Assembly (NCBI RefSeq): GCF_003762905.1
Contig: NZ_RJKS01000002.1
Coordinates: forward strand, 604,039 to 668,038
Reading direction: 5' to 3'
Length of the DNA: 64,000 nt
DNA from: Curtobacterium sp. ZW137
Lineage (GTDB): Bacteria; Actinomycetota; Actinomycetes; Actinomycetales; Microbacteriaceae
Position 1 is the stretch's first letter; each line of letters begins with the position of its first letter. The notes under the pieces are model-generated. The model was not told where the DNA came from. It ran no database searches and saw nothing but the letters and a program-made list of their open reading frames with translations. This document shows, in pieces, positions 50,837 to 60,654 of this stretch. The position numbers and the translations under genes are program-made.

Positions 50837-52468
50837 TCACACGTCGGCGTGACGACCGTGGTGATCGGACGCGGCGAGCTCCGCTTCGGGGCTCGTCGGC
50901 GCGGCACCGGCGGCGTGCGAGCCGTGCTCGGCGCGGGCCGGCTCTTCCGGGGCGCCGGGCTGCGTCGCGACCGCACCGGTCTGCGCCCAGGCGACGGTCT
51001 GCTTCGGCTTCGCCAGGAACAGCGCGGCGACGATGGCCACCACGAGGACGACCGCCGGCAGGATCAGCGACTGCCCCATGGCCTTCGAGAACGGGTCGAG
51101 CAGGAAGGACGGCAGCGAACCGACCTGCTGCTCGGCGCCGCCCGCGGACGACCCACCCGTGGAGGACGGGAAGTTCGCGGTGATGCGAGCTTCGATCAGG
51201 GCAGCGATGCCGGCCGAACCGAGCACCGCACCGATCTGACGCGTGGTGTTGTACACGCCCGAGCCGGCACCGGCGAGGCGCGGCGAGAGGTTCCGCGTCG
51301 CGGAGACCGACAGCGGACCCCACATGCAGGCGTTGGCGATGCCGAGCAGGGCGCTCGGCAGCAGGATGACCTGCCAGCCGGCGTTCGCCGCGACGAGGCC
51401 GGCGAACCAGAACAGACCACCCGAGAAGCAGGCGAGACCGAACGCGGCGACCCAGCGCGGGTTCCAGCGGTTGAGGTTCTTGCCGACCAGCGGTGCGAGG
51501 GCCGCGGAGAGCACGGCCATCGGGACGAGGAGCAGCGCGGCCTGCGTCGGACTGAAGTCCTTGACGTCCTGTGCCCAGAGCATCAGCGGGAGGGCGAACG
51601 AGGAGATCGCGACGCCGACGGCCGTGATCGCGATGTTCGCGAGCGTGAAGTTGCGGTCCTTGAAGAGCCCGAGCGGCAGCAGCGGCTCGGTCTTCTGCAC
51701 GCCCTGCCAGACCACGAACGCGGCGAGCACGACGAGGCCGGCGATGATGAGCGCCCAGACGGAGATCGGACCGGCGATGGTGCCCCAGTCGTAGGTCTCG
51801 CCTTCCTGGATGCCGAAGACGAGCAGGAACATGCCGACCGCGGAGAGCACGATGCCGAGGTAGTCGAAGCGGTGCTGGTGCCGGTCGAACGAGGGCACGA
51901 AGCGCTGCGCGAGGACGAACGCGACGACGCCGACGGGGACGTTCACGAAGAAGATCCACTCCCAGCCGAAGCCGTCGACGAGCAGGCCGCCCGCGATCGG
52001 ACCGACGAGGGAGGCGATGCCCGCGGTGGCACCCCACAGGCCCATGGCCGCGCCACGGTTCTGCGGCGGGAACATCCGCGTGATGACGGACATCGTCTGC
52101 GGGGTCATCATCGCGGCGCCGAGGCCCTGCACGACGCGGGCGACGATGAGCATCTCGATCGAGCCGGAGAGCCCGCACCAGAGGCTGGCGAGCGTGAACA
52201 CCACGAGGCCGACCTGGTACAGGACCTTCGGGCCGAACCGGTCACCGAGGCGGCCGGTGATCAGCAGCGGCACCGCGTACGCGAGGAGGTAAGCGCTGGT
52301 CACCCAGATCACGGCGTTGATGTCCGCGTCCAGCTTCTGCGCGATGGTGGGGGTGGCGACGGACACGATGGTCGAGTCGACGAGGATCATGAAGAAGCCG
52401 ACGACGAGCGCCCAGAGCGCGGGCCACGGCTTCTTCTCGGTCGTCCGCGGGGGCGTGACGGTGGTCAT
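50837..52468 (-). CDS. DHA2-family multidrug efflux MFS transporter
   Basis: A 543-residue, 14-helix exporter of EmrB/QacA type: motif A GRLGDRFGPK, motif B region RVVQGLGAAMMTPQTMSVI, and motif C GLWGATAGIASLVGPIAGGLL. The C-terminus is a cytoplasmic Ala/Glu/His-rich tail ending in HHGRHADV. The ATG overlaps the PadR stop (ATGA), so the repressor and pump are co-translated and the pump is probably induced by the compound that PadR senses. Confidence 0.95.
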   Translation of the reverse strand: MTTVTPPRTTEKKPWPALWALVVGFFMILVDSTIVSVATPTIAQKLDADINAVIWVTSAYLLAYAVPLLITGRLGDRFGPKVLYQVGLVVFTLASLWCGLSGSIEMLIVARVVQGLGAAMMTPQTMSVITRMFPPQNRGAAMGLWGATAGIASLVGPIAGGLLVDGFGWEWIFFVNVPVGVVAFVLAQRFVPSFDRHQHRFDYLGIVLSAVGMFLLVFGIQEGETYDWGTIAGPISVWALIIAGLVVLAAFVVWQGVQKTEPLLPLGLFKDRNFTLANIAITAVGVAISSFALPLMLWAQDVKDFSPTQAALLLVPMAVLSAALAPLVGKNLNRWNPRWVAAFGLACFSGGLFWFAGLVAANAGWQVILLPSALLGIANACMWGPLSVSATRNLSPRLAGAGSGVYNTTRQIGAVLGSAGIAALIEARITANFPSSTGGSSAGGAEQQVGSLPSFLLDPFSKAMGQSLILPAVVLVVAIVAALFLAKPKQTVAWAQTGAVATQPGAPEEPARAEHGSHAAGAAPTSPEAELAASDHHGRHADV

Positions 52469-53073
52469 CGAGTGGTTTCCTTGCTGTTCGTGGTGATGTC
52501 GTCGGGGACGGCCGGACCGTCCCAGGGGATGTCGCCGCTCGCGATCCGGTCGGCCGTGGCGGAGAGCCACTCGATCTGCGTCGTGAGCATGGCACGGACG
52601 TACGACACGTCCAGGCGGAAGCGTTCCGCGAGGCCCTTGGCGCGCATGTCCGCGAGTCCCTGGTCGTAGAAGGCCAGTTCGTCACGGAGCGCCGCCACTC
52701 GCACCCGGACGGCATCGACCGCCTCGGGCGCGGGGAGGTTCTCGATCTCCGCGAGGGCGAGGTGGAACTCCGGGTACTCCTCGGCGGGCTCGGCGACCAT
52801 GCGTCGGAGCCCATCGCGGAGCGCGGAACGCCCGGCGTCGGTGATGGCGTAGGTGGTGCGTTCGGGGCGGTTGCCGTCCCGGTCGGTCCCGACGACCTCG
52901 GCCAGGCCGAGCTCCGTGAGACGGCCGACCTGGTGGTAGAGCGTGCCGGGCCGCACCTTGACGTGTCGGTCGTCCTTGCGGTGGATCATCGTCTGGAACA
53001 TCTCGTAGGGGTGCATCGGCCCCTCGGCGAGCAGGCCGAGCGAGGCGAACGCGAGCGGCGTGAGCGACGTCAC
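52465..53073 (-). CDS. PadR-family repressor of the efflux pump
   Basis: A 202-residue PadR (Vir-type, AphA-like) regulator: LAEGPMHPYEMFQTMI, VRPGTLYHQVGRLTELGLAEV, ERTTYAITDAGRSALRDG, then the helical C-terminal effector domain DQGLADMRAKGLAERFRLDVSYVRAMLTTQIEWL. GTG at 53073 follows GGAGG at good spacing. It is the first gene of the padR-MFS operon and likely binds the TATTC...GAATA site upstream. Confidence 0.92.
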   Translation of the reverse strand: MTSLTPLAFASLGLLAEGPMHPYEMFQTMIHRKDDRHVKVRPGTLYHQVGRLTELGLAEVVGTDRDGNRPERTTYAITDAGRSALRDGLRRMVAEPAEEYPEFHLALAEIENLPAPEAVDAVRVRVAALRDELAFYDQGLADMRAKGLAERFRLDVSYVRAMLTTQIEWLSATADRIASGDIPWDGPAVPDDITTNSKETTR

Positions 53074-53104
53074 ACGAGCCTCCAGTCAGATGTTCCGGGT
53101 GGAC

Positions 53105-53120
53105 TATTCGAGTTGGAATA
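53105..53120. promoter_or_regulatory. PadR operator candidate
   Basis: TATTC-6-GAATA (53105-53120), in the only AT-rich island between padR (minus) and purS (plus); the flanking CTATTC/GAATAT add a partial pair. Its position just before the padR start region suits autorepression. Confidence 0.5.
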
Positions 53121-53218
53121 TACGCGTTGGAGGAGTTCTCCACAACCGGTCGGGCGCGCCGCGCGCGCCGCATAGACTGATGCGGTCCCCACCCGACCCC
53201 CCGTGCTGGAGTGAACAC

Positions 53219-53473
53219 GTGCCAACGATCGTCGTCGAGGTCATGCCGAAGGCCGAGATCCTCGACCCCCAGGGCAAGGCGGTGGGCAACGCCCTCGCCC
53301 GCCTCGGCAAGAACGACCTGACCAACGTCCGCATCGGCAAGCGATTCGAGGTGACCGTCGACGGCCCCGTCGACGACGCCAAGCTCGCCGAGGTCCGCGA
53401 GATCGCGGCCGACATCTTCTCCAACGCCGTGATCGAGGACGTCGTCTCGGTCAGCGTCGCCGACGCGGAGTGA
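53219..53473 (+). CDS. purS: Phosphoribosylformylglycinamidine synthase, PurS subunit
   Basis: The small 84-residue subunit that bridges PurQ and PurL in the three-subunit FGAM synthase. The sequence reads [26 protein letters not shown] ... VRIGKRFEV, classic PurS. GTG at 53219 follows GGAG by eight bases. TAGACT about 40 bases upstream is a candidate -10. First gene of purSQL. Confidence 0.95.
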   Translation: MPTIVVEVMPKAEILDPQGKAVGNALARLGKNDLTNVRIGKRFEVTVDGPVDDAKLAEVREIAADIFSNAVIEDVVSVSVADAE

Positions 53474-53478
53474 CCTCC

Positions 53479-54174
53479 ATGCGCATCGGTGTCATCACGT
53501 TCCCCGGTTCGCTCGACGACCGCGACGCCCAGCGCGCCGTGCGTCTCGCCGGCGCCGACCCCGTCGCGCTGTGGCACGGCGACCACGACCTGCAGGGCGT
53601 CGACGCCATCGTGCTCCCCGGCGGGTTCTCCTACGGCGACTACCTCCGTGCCGGAGCGATCGCCGCCAAGGCGCCGATCATGGCCGAGGTCATCGACGCC
53701 GCGGGCAAGGGCATGCCGGTCCTCGGGATCTGCAACGGCTTCCAGATGCTCGCGGAAGCGCGCCTGGTCCCCGGCGCCCACACCCGCAACGCGCACCAGC
53801 AGTTCATCCGCCGCGACCAGAAGCTCCGCGTCGAGAACGCCGGCACCGCCTGGACCTCCGGGTTCACCGCGCAGCAGGAGATCACCATCCCGCTGAAGAA
53901 CGCCGACGGCCGCTTCGTCGCGGACGCCGACGAGATCAAGCGCATCGAGGACAACGGCCAGGTCGTGTTCCGCTACCTCGGCGTGAACCCGAACGGGTCC
54001 ATCGACGACATCGCCGGCGTCTCGAACGAGCGCGGCAACGTCGTCGGCCTGATGCCGCACCCCGAGCACGCGACCGAGCCCGGCTTCGGCCCGGACACCC
54101 CCGCGGCGATGGCCTCCGGCACGGACGGCCTCACCTTCTTCACCTCCGTGATCGAGTCGACGCTCGTCAAGTGA
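53479..54174 (+). CDS. purQ: Phosphoribosylformylglycinamidine synthase, PurQ subunit
   Basis: Glutaminase subunit of FGAM synthase, 231 residues: [34 protein letters not shown], the catalytic Cys in [10 protein letters not shown] and His in [11 protein letters not shown]. The ATG at 53479 lies five bases after the purS stop with GGAG overlapping it; an in-frame GTG at 53470 is also possible. The stop overlaps the purL start (GTGA). Confidence 0.96.
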   Translation: MRIGVITFPGSLDDRDAQRAVRLAGADPVALWHGDHDLQGVDAIVLPGGFSYGDYLRAGAIAAKAPIMAEVIDAAGKGMPVLGICNGFQMLAEARLVPGAHTRNAHQQFIRRDQKLRVENAGTAWTSGFTAQQEITIPLKNADGRFVADADEIKRIEDNGQVVFRYLGVNPNGSIDDIAGVSNERGNVVGLMPHPEHATEPGFGPDTPAAMASGTDGLTFFTSVIESTLVK

Positions 54175-56606
54175 CCGAGCCGACCGACGTGACCGACTCC
54201 ACTGCAGCAGGGAACGACAACACCGTGACGACCTTCGTGCGCCCCGAGCCCGACACCGTCCAGGACGCCGCAGCGACGCCCGACAAGGACCAGCCGTACG
54301 AGGCCCTCGGGCTCAAGGCGGACGAGTACGCCAAGATCCGCGAGATCCTCGGCCGCCGCCCCACCTCGGGTGAGCTGGCGATGTACTCCGTGATGTGGTC
54401 GGAGCACTGCTCGTACAAGTCGAGCAAGAACTACCTCCGGCAGTTCGGCAAGAAGGTCACGCCGGAGATGACCAAGAACCTGATGGTCGGCATGGGCGAG
54501 AACGCCGGCGTCGTCGACGTCGGCAACGGCTGGGCGGTGACCTTCAAGGTCGAGTCGCACAACCACCCGTCCTACGTCGAGCCGTACCAGGGTGCTGCCA
54601 CCGGTGTCGGCGGCATCGTCCGCGACATCATCTCGATGGGCGCCCGCCCGGTCGCCGTGATGGACCAGCTCCGCTTCGGCGCGATCGACCACGAGGACAC
54701 GGCGCGCGTCGTGCACGGCGTGGTCGGCGGCATCTCGTTCTACGGCAACTGCCTCGGCCTGCCGAACATCGGCGGCGAGACCTACTTCGACTCCGTGTAC
54801 CAGGGCAACCCGCTGGTGAACGCGCTCGCGGTCGGCGTGCTGCGTCACGAGGACCTGCACCTGGCGAACGCCTCCGGCGCCGGCAACAAGGTCGTCCTCT
54901 TCGGCGCCCGCACCGGTGGCGACGGCATCGGCGGCGCGTCGATCCTGGCGTCCGACACCTTCACCGAGGGCGGCCCCACCAAGCGCCCCGCCGTGCAGGT
55001 CGGCGACCCGTTCGCCGAGAAGGTCCTCATCGAGTGCTGCCTCGAGCTGTTCCAGAAGGAGCTCGTCGAGGGCATCCAGGACCTCGGTGCCGCCGGCATC
55101 TCCTGCGCCACCTCGGAACTCGCCAGCAACGGCGACGGTGGCATGCACATCTCGCTCGACGACGTCCTGCTGCGCGACCCCACGCTCACCGCCGAGGAGA
55201 TCCTCATGTCGGAGAGCCAGGAGCGCATGATGGCGGTCGTCCGCCCCGACAAGCTCGACGCCTTCCTGGCCGTCGTCGACAAGTGGGAGGTCGAGACCAG
55301 CGTCCTCGGCGAGGTCACCGGCACCGGCCGTCTCGTCATCGACTGGCAGGGCAAGGAGATCGTGAACGTCGACCCGCGCACGGTCGCCGTCGACGGTCCG
55401 GTCTACGACCGCCCGGTCGCGTACCCGACCTGGATCGATGCCCTGCAGGCCGACGGCGCGGACTCGCTCGACCGCCCGGAGACGGGTCCGGCGCTCAAGG
55501 CGCAGTTCCTCCAGCTCCTCGGCTCGCCGAACCTGTCGTCGAAGAACTGGGTCACGAACCAGTACGACACCTACGTGCTCGGCAACACGGCGCTCTCCTT
55601 CCCCGACGACGGCGGCATGATCCGCGTCGACGAGGAGACCGGGCTCGGCGTCGCGATCGCCACCGACGCCAACGGCCGCTACTGCCAGCTCGACCCGAAG
55701 CAGGGCGCGCGTCTGGCCCTCGCTGAGGCGTACCGGAACGTCGCCGTCACCGGTGCCGTGCCCGCGGCGGTCACCGACTGCCTGAACTTCGGCTCCCCGG
55801 AGAACCCCGAGGTCATGTGGCAGTTCTCCGAGGCCGTCGAGGGCCTCGCGGACGGCTGCATGGAGCTCGGGATCCCGGTCACCGGCGGCAACGTGTCGTT
55901 CTACAACCAGACCGGGTCGACCCCGATCCACCCGACCCCGGTCGTCGGCGTGCTCGGCGTGATCGACGACGTCGCACTCCGGATCCCGTCCGGCTGGCAG
56001 GACGACGGTCACAACATCTACCTGCTCGGCACGACGAACCTCGAGCTGGACGGCTCCGCATGGGCCGGCACGGTGCACGGTCACCTCGGTGGTCGGCCGC
56101 CGCGCGTCGACCTCGCGCGCGAGAAGGCACTCGCCGAGCTCGTGCACGCCGCTGCGGACGAGCAGCTCCTGACGAGCGCCCACGACCTGGCGGACGGCGG
56201 TCTCGGCCAGTCGCTCGCCGAATCGGTCCTGCGCTTCGGCGTCGGTGCACGCGTCGTGCTCGACGAGCTCGAGAGCCGTGACGGCATCGACACCGCGACG
56301 GCACTCTTCTCGGAGTCGACGGCCCGCGTCATCGTGACCGTCCGCCGTGAAGACGACGTCCGCTTCCAGGGTCTCTGCAACGGCCGGGGCTTCCCGGTGC
56401 TGCGCATCGGCGTGACCGACGGCACCTCGCAGGCGCTCGAGGTCCAGGGCGCGTTCGAAGCGACCGTGGAGGAGCTCCGTGGCACGCACGGCGCGACCCT
56501 GCCCGGCCACTTCGGCGACGTGATCCAGGAGACCGTCACCGAAGGTGTCCTGGGCCGTGGCCCGCTCGCCTCGGACGGCACCTTCTCGCCGCGCACCGAC
56601 AGCTGA
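54171..56606 (+). CDS. purL: Phosphoribosylformylglycinamidine synthase, PurL subunit
   Basis: The large catalytic subunit (small-type PurL, without the glutaminase domain). Signatures are [67 protein letters not shown] and a late [18 protein letters not shown] at 54171 overlaps the purQ stop; this gives 811 residues, somewhat long, and in-frame GTGs at 54189 and 54225 would be equally good. A Thr/Asp-rich leader precedes the conserved start. Confidence 0.96.
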   Translation: MTEPTDVTDSTAAGNDNTVTTFVRPEPDTVQDAAATPDKDQPYEALGLKADEYAKIREILGRRPTSGELAMYSVMWSEHCSYKSSKNYLRQFGKKVTPEMTKNLMVGMGENAGVVDVGNGWAVTFKVESHNHPSYVEPYQGAATGVGGIVRDIISMGARPVAVMDQLRFGAIDHEDTARVVHGVVGGISFYGNCLGLPNIGGETYFDSVYQGNPLVNALAVGVLRHEDLHLANASGAGNKVVLFGARTGGDGIGGASILASDTFTEGGPTKRPAVQVGDPFAEKVLIECCLELFQKELVEGIQDLGAAGISCATSELASNGDGGMHISLDDVLLRDPTLTAEEILMSESQERMMAVVRPDKLDAFLAVVDKWEVETSVLGEVTGTGRLVIDWQGKEIVNVDPRTVAVDGPVYDRPVAYPTWIDALQADGADSLDRPETGPALKAQFLQLLGSPNLSSKNWVTNQYDTYVLGNTALSFPDDGGMIRVDEETGLGVAIATDANGRYCQLDPKQGARLALAEAYRNVAVTGAVPAAVTDCLNFGSPENPEVMWQFSEAVEGLADGCMELGIPVTGGNVSFYNQTGSTPIHPTPVVGVLGVIDDVALRIPSGWQDDGHNIYLLGTTNLELDGSAWAGTVHGHLGGRPPRVDLAREKALAELVHAAADEQLLTSAHDLADGGLGQSLAESVLRFGVGARVVLDELESRDGIDTATALFSESTARVIVTVRREDDVRFQGLCNGRGFPVLRIGVTDGTSQALEVQGAFEATVEELRGTHGATLPGHFGDVIQETVTEGVLGRGPLASDGTFSPRTDS

Positions 56607-56612
56607 TCCCCG

Positions 56613-57533
56613 GTGCCGATCGTCACGCTGCCCTTCGCTGAACTCGTCGACCGTTTCGGCCCCGTGCCGGACGGCGTCGAGCTCGACGTCTGGGACCTCG
56701 AGGCGCCGTACCCGCGCGCGGACGAGGTCGCGGTCGCGCTCCTGCCGTTCTACTTCCAGGGGCGCCACCGCTGGCAGTACGTGCACGACCTGCCGAACCT
56801 GCAGCTCCTGCAGCTGCCGAGCGCCGGCTACGAGCACGCGGTGCCGCACGTCCCCGGGCACGCGCAGCTGGCGAACGGCCGTGGGATCCACGACGACGAG
56901 ACGGCGGAACTCGCCGTCGGGCTCGCGCTGACGTCCCTCCGCGAACTCGGGCAGTTCCAGTTCGACCGTGCGAACGGCGTCTGGGACGTCCGGCAGACCC
57001 GGTCACTGGCCGACCGGCGGGTCACCGTCGTGGGCTACGGCGCGATCGGCGGTGCGATCGCCACCCGGTTCGAGGCGTTCAAGACCGAGGTGACCGTGGT
57101 GGCTCGGACCGCCCGCGAGCAGGACGGCCGGCACGTGCACGCGTTCAGCGAGCTGCCCGAGCTCGCGCGGACGACCGACGTGCTCGTGCTCATCACGCCG
57201 TTGACGGACGAGACCGAACGACTCGTCGACGCCGATCTCCTCGCCGCACTGCCCGACGGCGCCCTGGTGGTGAACGTCGCGCGCGGCAAGGTGGTGGACA
57301 CCGACGCCCTCGTCGCCGAGCTCTCGAGCGGCCGACTGTCCGCCGGGCTCGACGTCACCGACCCCGAGCCGCTCCCCGAGGGGCACCCGCTCTGGACGAC
57401 GCCGAACACGGTGCTGACGCCGCACGTCGGCGGCAACACGGACCTCAGCGTGCCGCGGTCCATCGAGCTGATGCGCCGTCAGGCGGCGGCGCTGGCCGAG
57501 GGCCGCGCGTTCGAGAACCTCATCGAGGTCTGA
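56613..57533 (+). CDS. D-2-hydroxyacid dehydrogenase
   Basis: A 306-residue NAD-dependent dehydrogenase. NAD-binding GYGAIGG near residue 140, Arg in NVARGKVVDTDAL, the catalytic Glu region in LDVTDPEPLPEGHPLW, and His in TPHVGGNT. It likely acts on phosphoglycerate- or phenylpyruvate-type acids, but the substrate cannot be set from sequence. GTG start six bases after the purL stop; it may be read from the purSQL transcript. Confidence 0.9.
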   Translation: MPIVTLPFAELVDRFGPVPDGVELDVWDLEAPYPRADEVAVALLPFYFQGRHRWQYVHDLPNLQLLQLPSAGYEHAVPHVPGHAQLANGRGIHDDETAELAVGLALTSLRELGQFQFDRANGVWDVRQTRSLADRRVTVVGYGAIGGAIATRFEAFKTEVTVVARTAREQDGRHVHAFSELPELARTTDVLVLITPLTDETERLVDADLLAALPDGALVVNVARGKVVDTDALVAELSSGRLSAGLDVTDPEPLPEGHPLWTTPNTVLTPHVGGNTDLSVPRSIELMRRQAAALAEGRAFENLIEV

Positions 57534-57540
57534 CCGAGCG

Positions 57541-57641
57541 CGACCCGCAAGCCAGCGCGGCCCGCAGGTCCGCGGCCCGCAGGCCCGCAGGTCCGCGGCC
57601 CGCAGGCCCGCAGGCCCGCAAGCCAGCGCGGCCCGCAGGAC
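57541..57641. repeat. GCCCGCAG(G) low-complexity tandem repeat
   Basis: About 100 bases built from GGCCCGCAGG, GGTCCGCGGCCC and GCAAGCCAGCGCGGCCC units in alternating order, between the dehydrogenase stop and the convergent lactonase stop. The copies at 57549-57570 and 57616-57638 are near identical. Confidence 0.85.
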
Positions 57642-57643
57642 CG

Positions 57644-58717
57644 CTACAGCGGGACGATGCAGGTCGGCGTCCCGACCGGGATCTGCGCGACTGCCTCCCC
57701 GGGGACGCCGTCAGCACCCACGGGCAGGACCGCGATCGCGTCCGACATCTGGTTCGCGACCAGGACGTACCCGGGCACCCGGGCGAAGTGCCGCGGCCAC
57801 ACCCCGCCGCACGGTGCGGACCCGACGAGCGTCAGCCCGCCGTCCGCGGCGTCCAGCACGACGATCACGTCACGTCCACGGACGGCGACGACCACGCGGC
57901 CGTCCTCGTCCACCTCGATGTGGCTGAGGAGCGACTCACCGACCGGACCGTCGAACGTCGGTGCGGACGCGACGACGCGGAATGCACCGGACTCGTCTCG
58001 ACGGAGGCGGTGCACGCGACCGTCGAGCTCCCCCGCGACGAACAGGTCGCCGTCGTACCAGGCCATGTGCCGCGGGCCGACGCCGGGCTCGACGTGGTGC
58101 ACGCGCACCACCTCGAGCGCGACGGACTCCGGACCGAGGTCCACCCGGTACTCGTGCAGTGCGTCCCCGCCGAGGTCCGCAACGAGCAGCGTGCCGTCGG
58201 GCGTCGCGATCGACTGGTGGGCGTGCGGCCCCTCTTGTCGGTCCTCGACGGGGCCGGTGACGTCGGGGAGCACCGCGGTGTCCACGGCGGATTCCGGGAC
58301 GACGACGGAGTCCCCTGCCCCGTGCGCACCGACGACCCCGTCGCTCGCCAGGACGGACGCGGCGAGTGACTCCGCTGCGGCCAGGGACACGGCCGTGACG
58401 GTGCCGGACACGTAGTTCGTGACGACGAGCGTGCCGGACGGATCGACCCGGACGTGGCACGGGGCGTCCCCGCCGGACGGTGCGTCCCAGAGGTGCTCGA
58501 GGGCGGTCCCGCGGCGGCGGAAGGCACTCACGCTGCCGTCGGCGAGCTCGGACACGGCGTACACGCGGTCCCCGGAGACGGCCAGGAACGAGGGGTCGTC
58601 CAGCACGGCGACGGTCGAGGCGACGCCGTCCTCGACGACGGAGATCCCGGTCGCGGTGCCCCCGCCGGTGGCGGTGTACGACCCGACGAGCAGCGTGGGC
58701 AGCGCCGGAGCGCTCAC
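57644..58717 (-). CDS. Beta-propeller lactonase-family protein
   Basis: A 357-residue seven-bladed propeller of the YbhE/6-phosphogluconolactonase-like group: LLVGSYTATGGGTATGISV, GDAPCHVRVDPSGTLVVTNYVSGTV, EGPHAHQSIATPDG and GVGPRHMAWYDGDLFV, each at a blade turn. Proposed activity is hydrolysis of 6-phosphogluconolactone or another lactone. GTG at 58717 overlaps the chorismate mutase stop (GTGA), giving tight coupling that has no obvious biochemical explanation. Confidence 0.9.
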   Translation of the reverse strand: MSAPALPTLLVGSYTATGGGTATGISVVEDGVASTVAVLDDPSFLAVSGDRVYAVSELADGSVSAFRRRGTALEHLWDAPSGGDAPCHVRVDPSGTLVVTNYVSGTVTAVSLAAAESLAASVLASDGVVGAHGAGDSVVVPESAVDTAVLPDVTGPVEDRQEGPHAHQSIATPDGTLLVADLGGDALHEYRVDLGPESVALEVVRVHHVEPGVGPRHMAWYDGDLFVAGELDGRVHRLRRDESGAFRVVASAPTFDGPVGESLLSHIEVDEDGRVVVAVRGRDVIVVLDAADGGLTLVGSAPCGGVWPRHFARVPGYVLVANQMSDAIAVLPVGADGVPGEAVAQIPVGTPTCIVPL

Positions 58718-59019
58718 GCTTCTTCCTCGGCGATCTGCTCGTGGTGGTGGATGACCTCGGCGACGATGAAGTTCAGGAACTTCTCCGCGAACGCCGGGTC
58801 CAGGTGGGACTCGGCGGCGAGGGAGCGGAGTCGGGCGACCTGGATGCGCTCGCGGTCGGGGTCCGCCGCCGGCATCCCCGCGCTGGCCTTGAGGTACCCC
58901 ACACGCTGGGTGTACTTGAAGCGCTCCGCGAGCATGTGGATCACGGCGGCGTCGATGTTGTCGATGCTCTGCCGGATGCTCTGCAGTTCAGCCACGGCCG
59001 CGTCGTCGTACTCGCTCAT
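58714..59019 (-). CDS. Chorismate mutase (AroQ type II)
   Basis: A 101-residue all-helical mutase converting chorismate to prephenate for phenylalanine/tyrosine: ELQSIRQSIDNIDAAVIHMLAERFKYTQRVGYLKA with Arg and Lys that bind chorismate, and later PDRERIQVARL. TAGGCT (59031-59026) ends six bases before the ATG (leaderless). It is the upstream partner of the lactonase-like gene, which it overlaps by four bases. Confidence 0.93.
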   Translation of the reverse strand: MSEYDDAAVAELQSIRQSIDNIDAAVIHMLAERFKYTQRVGYLKASAGMPAADPDRERIQVARLRSLAAESHLDPAFAEKFLNFIVAEVIHHHEQIAEEEA

Positions 59020-59133
59020 GTGCCGAGCCTAACGGCGTCCGGCTGGCCGCCAGGTGTCGGTTACGCGAGAGCGCGCCACGTCCGAAGCTGAGTGGGACCT
59101 GAGCACCCCTTCGGTGCTGGGACAATGGAACCC

Positions 59134-59538
59134 ATGTCGGTGCTCCTCGTCATCTCGAGTGTGTGCGCGGTCCTCGCTGGACTCGTGCACGTGTACATCT
59201 TCTTCCTCGAGTCGGTGGCTTGGACCAGCCCCCGGGTCCGGCGGATCTTCGGCATGGCCTCGGACGCCGAAGCCCGGGCGACGCGAGCCCTCGCGTTCAA
59301 CCAGGGCTTCTACAACCTGTTCCTCGCGATCGGCGCCGTGCTCGGTGTCCTGTTCGTCGTGACGGGCAGCGCGGCGAGCGGCTGGACGCTGATCGTCTTC
59401 TCGACGGCGAGCATGCTCGGCGCCGCAGTGATCCTCGCGGGGACCGGTCGCCGGTACCTCAACTCCGCGTTCGTCCAGGGCTCCCTGCCGCTCATCACGC
59501 TGCTCTTCGCGTTCCTCGGCTCGCTCTTCGCGAACTGA
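59134..59538 (+). CDS. DUF1304 membrane protein
   Basis: A 134-residue protein with four helices and the family core GLVHVYIFFLESVAW and FNQGFYNLFLAIGAVLG. Function unknown. GACAAT (59121-59126) ends seven bases ahead of the ATG at 59134, a leaderless pattern; an in-frame ATG at 59125 would fall inside that box. Confidence 0.85.
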   Translation: MSVLLVISSVCAVLAGLVHVYIFFLESVAWTSPRVRRIFGMASDAEARATRALAFNQGFYNLFLAIGAVLGVLFVVTGSAASGWTLIVFSTASMLGAAVILAGTGRRYLNSAFVQGSLPLITLLFAFLGSLFAN

Positions 59539-59579
59539 CCGCACTGCGAACCGACCCGCCCGGGCCCGGCCCGGGCTGA

Positions 59580-60596
59580 TCAGCCGAGCTTCGACGCGAA
59601 CTGGTCCGGCAGGCGCTTGAGCGCCCACTCGATCGCAGCGGTGGTCCCCATCGAGAACGCGGACGAGACGTCCTTGTCGGAGAACACGATGAAGTGGCCG
59701 GCCTCGACCGACGGCACCTTCTGGAACAGCGGATCGGACTCCGCCGCCGACGCCTCGACGTAGATCGGCAGGATCACCGTGAGGTCGGCGTTCAGCAGGT
59801 CGAGGTTCTCGTCGGAGAGGTGGACGGAGAACTGCTTGCCCGCTTCCTCGTCGATCTTCGCCGGGATCGTGAAGCCCAGGTTCTGCATGAAGGTGGCCCG
59901 GCTGTCCGCGGAGGCGTAGGCACCGAAGCCCTCCGACGTGTAGGCGCCGATCACCGCGGTCTTGTCCTGGAACTCCGGGTGCGCCTTCCGCGCGGCGGCG
60001 TACGCGTCGTCGACGCCGGCGAGCAGCTTCTTGCCCTCGGAGACCTTGCCGAGCGCCTTCGCGATCATCGTGGTCTGCTGCTTCGTCGAGGCGAGGTAGT
60101 TCTCCGCGCCCTTCGGGATCGCCACGGTGGGCGCGATCGCGGAGAGCTTGGCGTAGCGGTCCTTGTCGCCGGAGGACTTCACGTCGAGGATCACGTCCGG
60201 CTTGAGCTTGAGGATGTCCTCGTAGCTGGGCTCGAGCGTGTTGATGATCTTCGGGGACTTCGTGTACGCACCCTTGAGCCACGGGCCGACGCCGTCGCCG
60301 CCGAAGGCGAGCCAGTCGCTGGCGCCGACGGGCTGCACGCCGAGTTCGAGTGCGGTCTCGGCGTCGCCCCAGCCGAGGGCGACCACGCGCTTGGGCTGCG
60401 AGTCGATCTTCGTCGTGCCGAGTGCCGTGGTGATCGACACCGGGAACTGACCGTCGGCGGAGGACGACGACGCCTCCGGCGAGGTGGTCGACGAGCCGGA
60501 CGAGCATCCGGCGAGGACGAGCGAGGCGGCCACCACGGCACCGGCGGCGGCGAGTACGCGCCGGAAGCGCTGCTTGGAGAGGGAGGTACGGATCAC
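59580..60596 (-). CDS. Iron-siderophore ABC transporter binding lipoprotein
   Basis: A 338-residue FecB/FhuD-type substrate-binding lipoprotein: LVLAGCSS (lipid Cys31), ITTALGTTKIDSQPKRVVALGWGDAETALELGV, and EPSYEDILKLKPDVILDV. It would hand ferric siderophore to a permease not in this window. The GTG at 60596 is placed seven bases past a TAGGCT -10 located within a DtxR box, so the gene is iron-repressed and likely leaderless. Confidence 0.95.
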   Translation of the reverse strand: MIRTSLSKQRFRRVLAAAGAVVAASLVLAGCSSGSSTTSPEASSSSADGQFPVSITTALGTTKIDSQPKRVVALGWGDAETALELGVQPVGASDWLAFGGDGVGPWLKGAYTKSPKIINTLEPSYEDILKLKPDVILDVKSSGDKDRYAKLSAIAPTVAIPKGAENYLASTKQQTTMIAKALGKVSEGKKLLAGVDDAYAAARKAHPEFQDKTAVIGAYTSEGFGAYASADSRATFMQNLGFTIPAKIDEEAGKQFSVHLSDENLDLLNADLTVILPIYVEASAAESDPLFQKVPSVEAGHFIVFSDKDVSSAFSMGTTAAIEWALKRLPDQFASKLG

Positions 60597-60615
60597 AAAG
60601 GTAAGCCTAACCTAA
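60597..60615 (-). promoter_or_regulatory. DtxR/IdeR-type iron box
   Basis: On the minus strand TTAGGTTAGGCTTACCTTT, a 19-base near-match to the DtxR consensus TTAGGTTAGSCTAACCTAA. It overlaps the -10 and start of the siderophore-binding gene, so metal-loaded DtxR would shut it off. Confidence 0.88.
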
Positions 60616-60654
60616 GGGTCCGCCACGAAACGCGGGTGGATAGGCTCTGGACCC

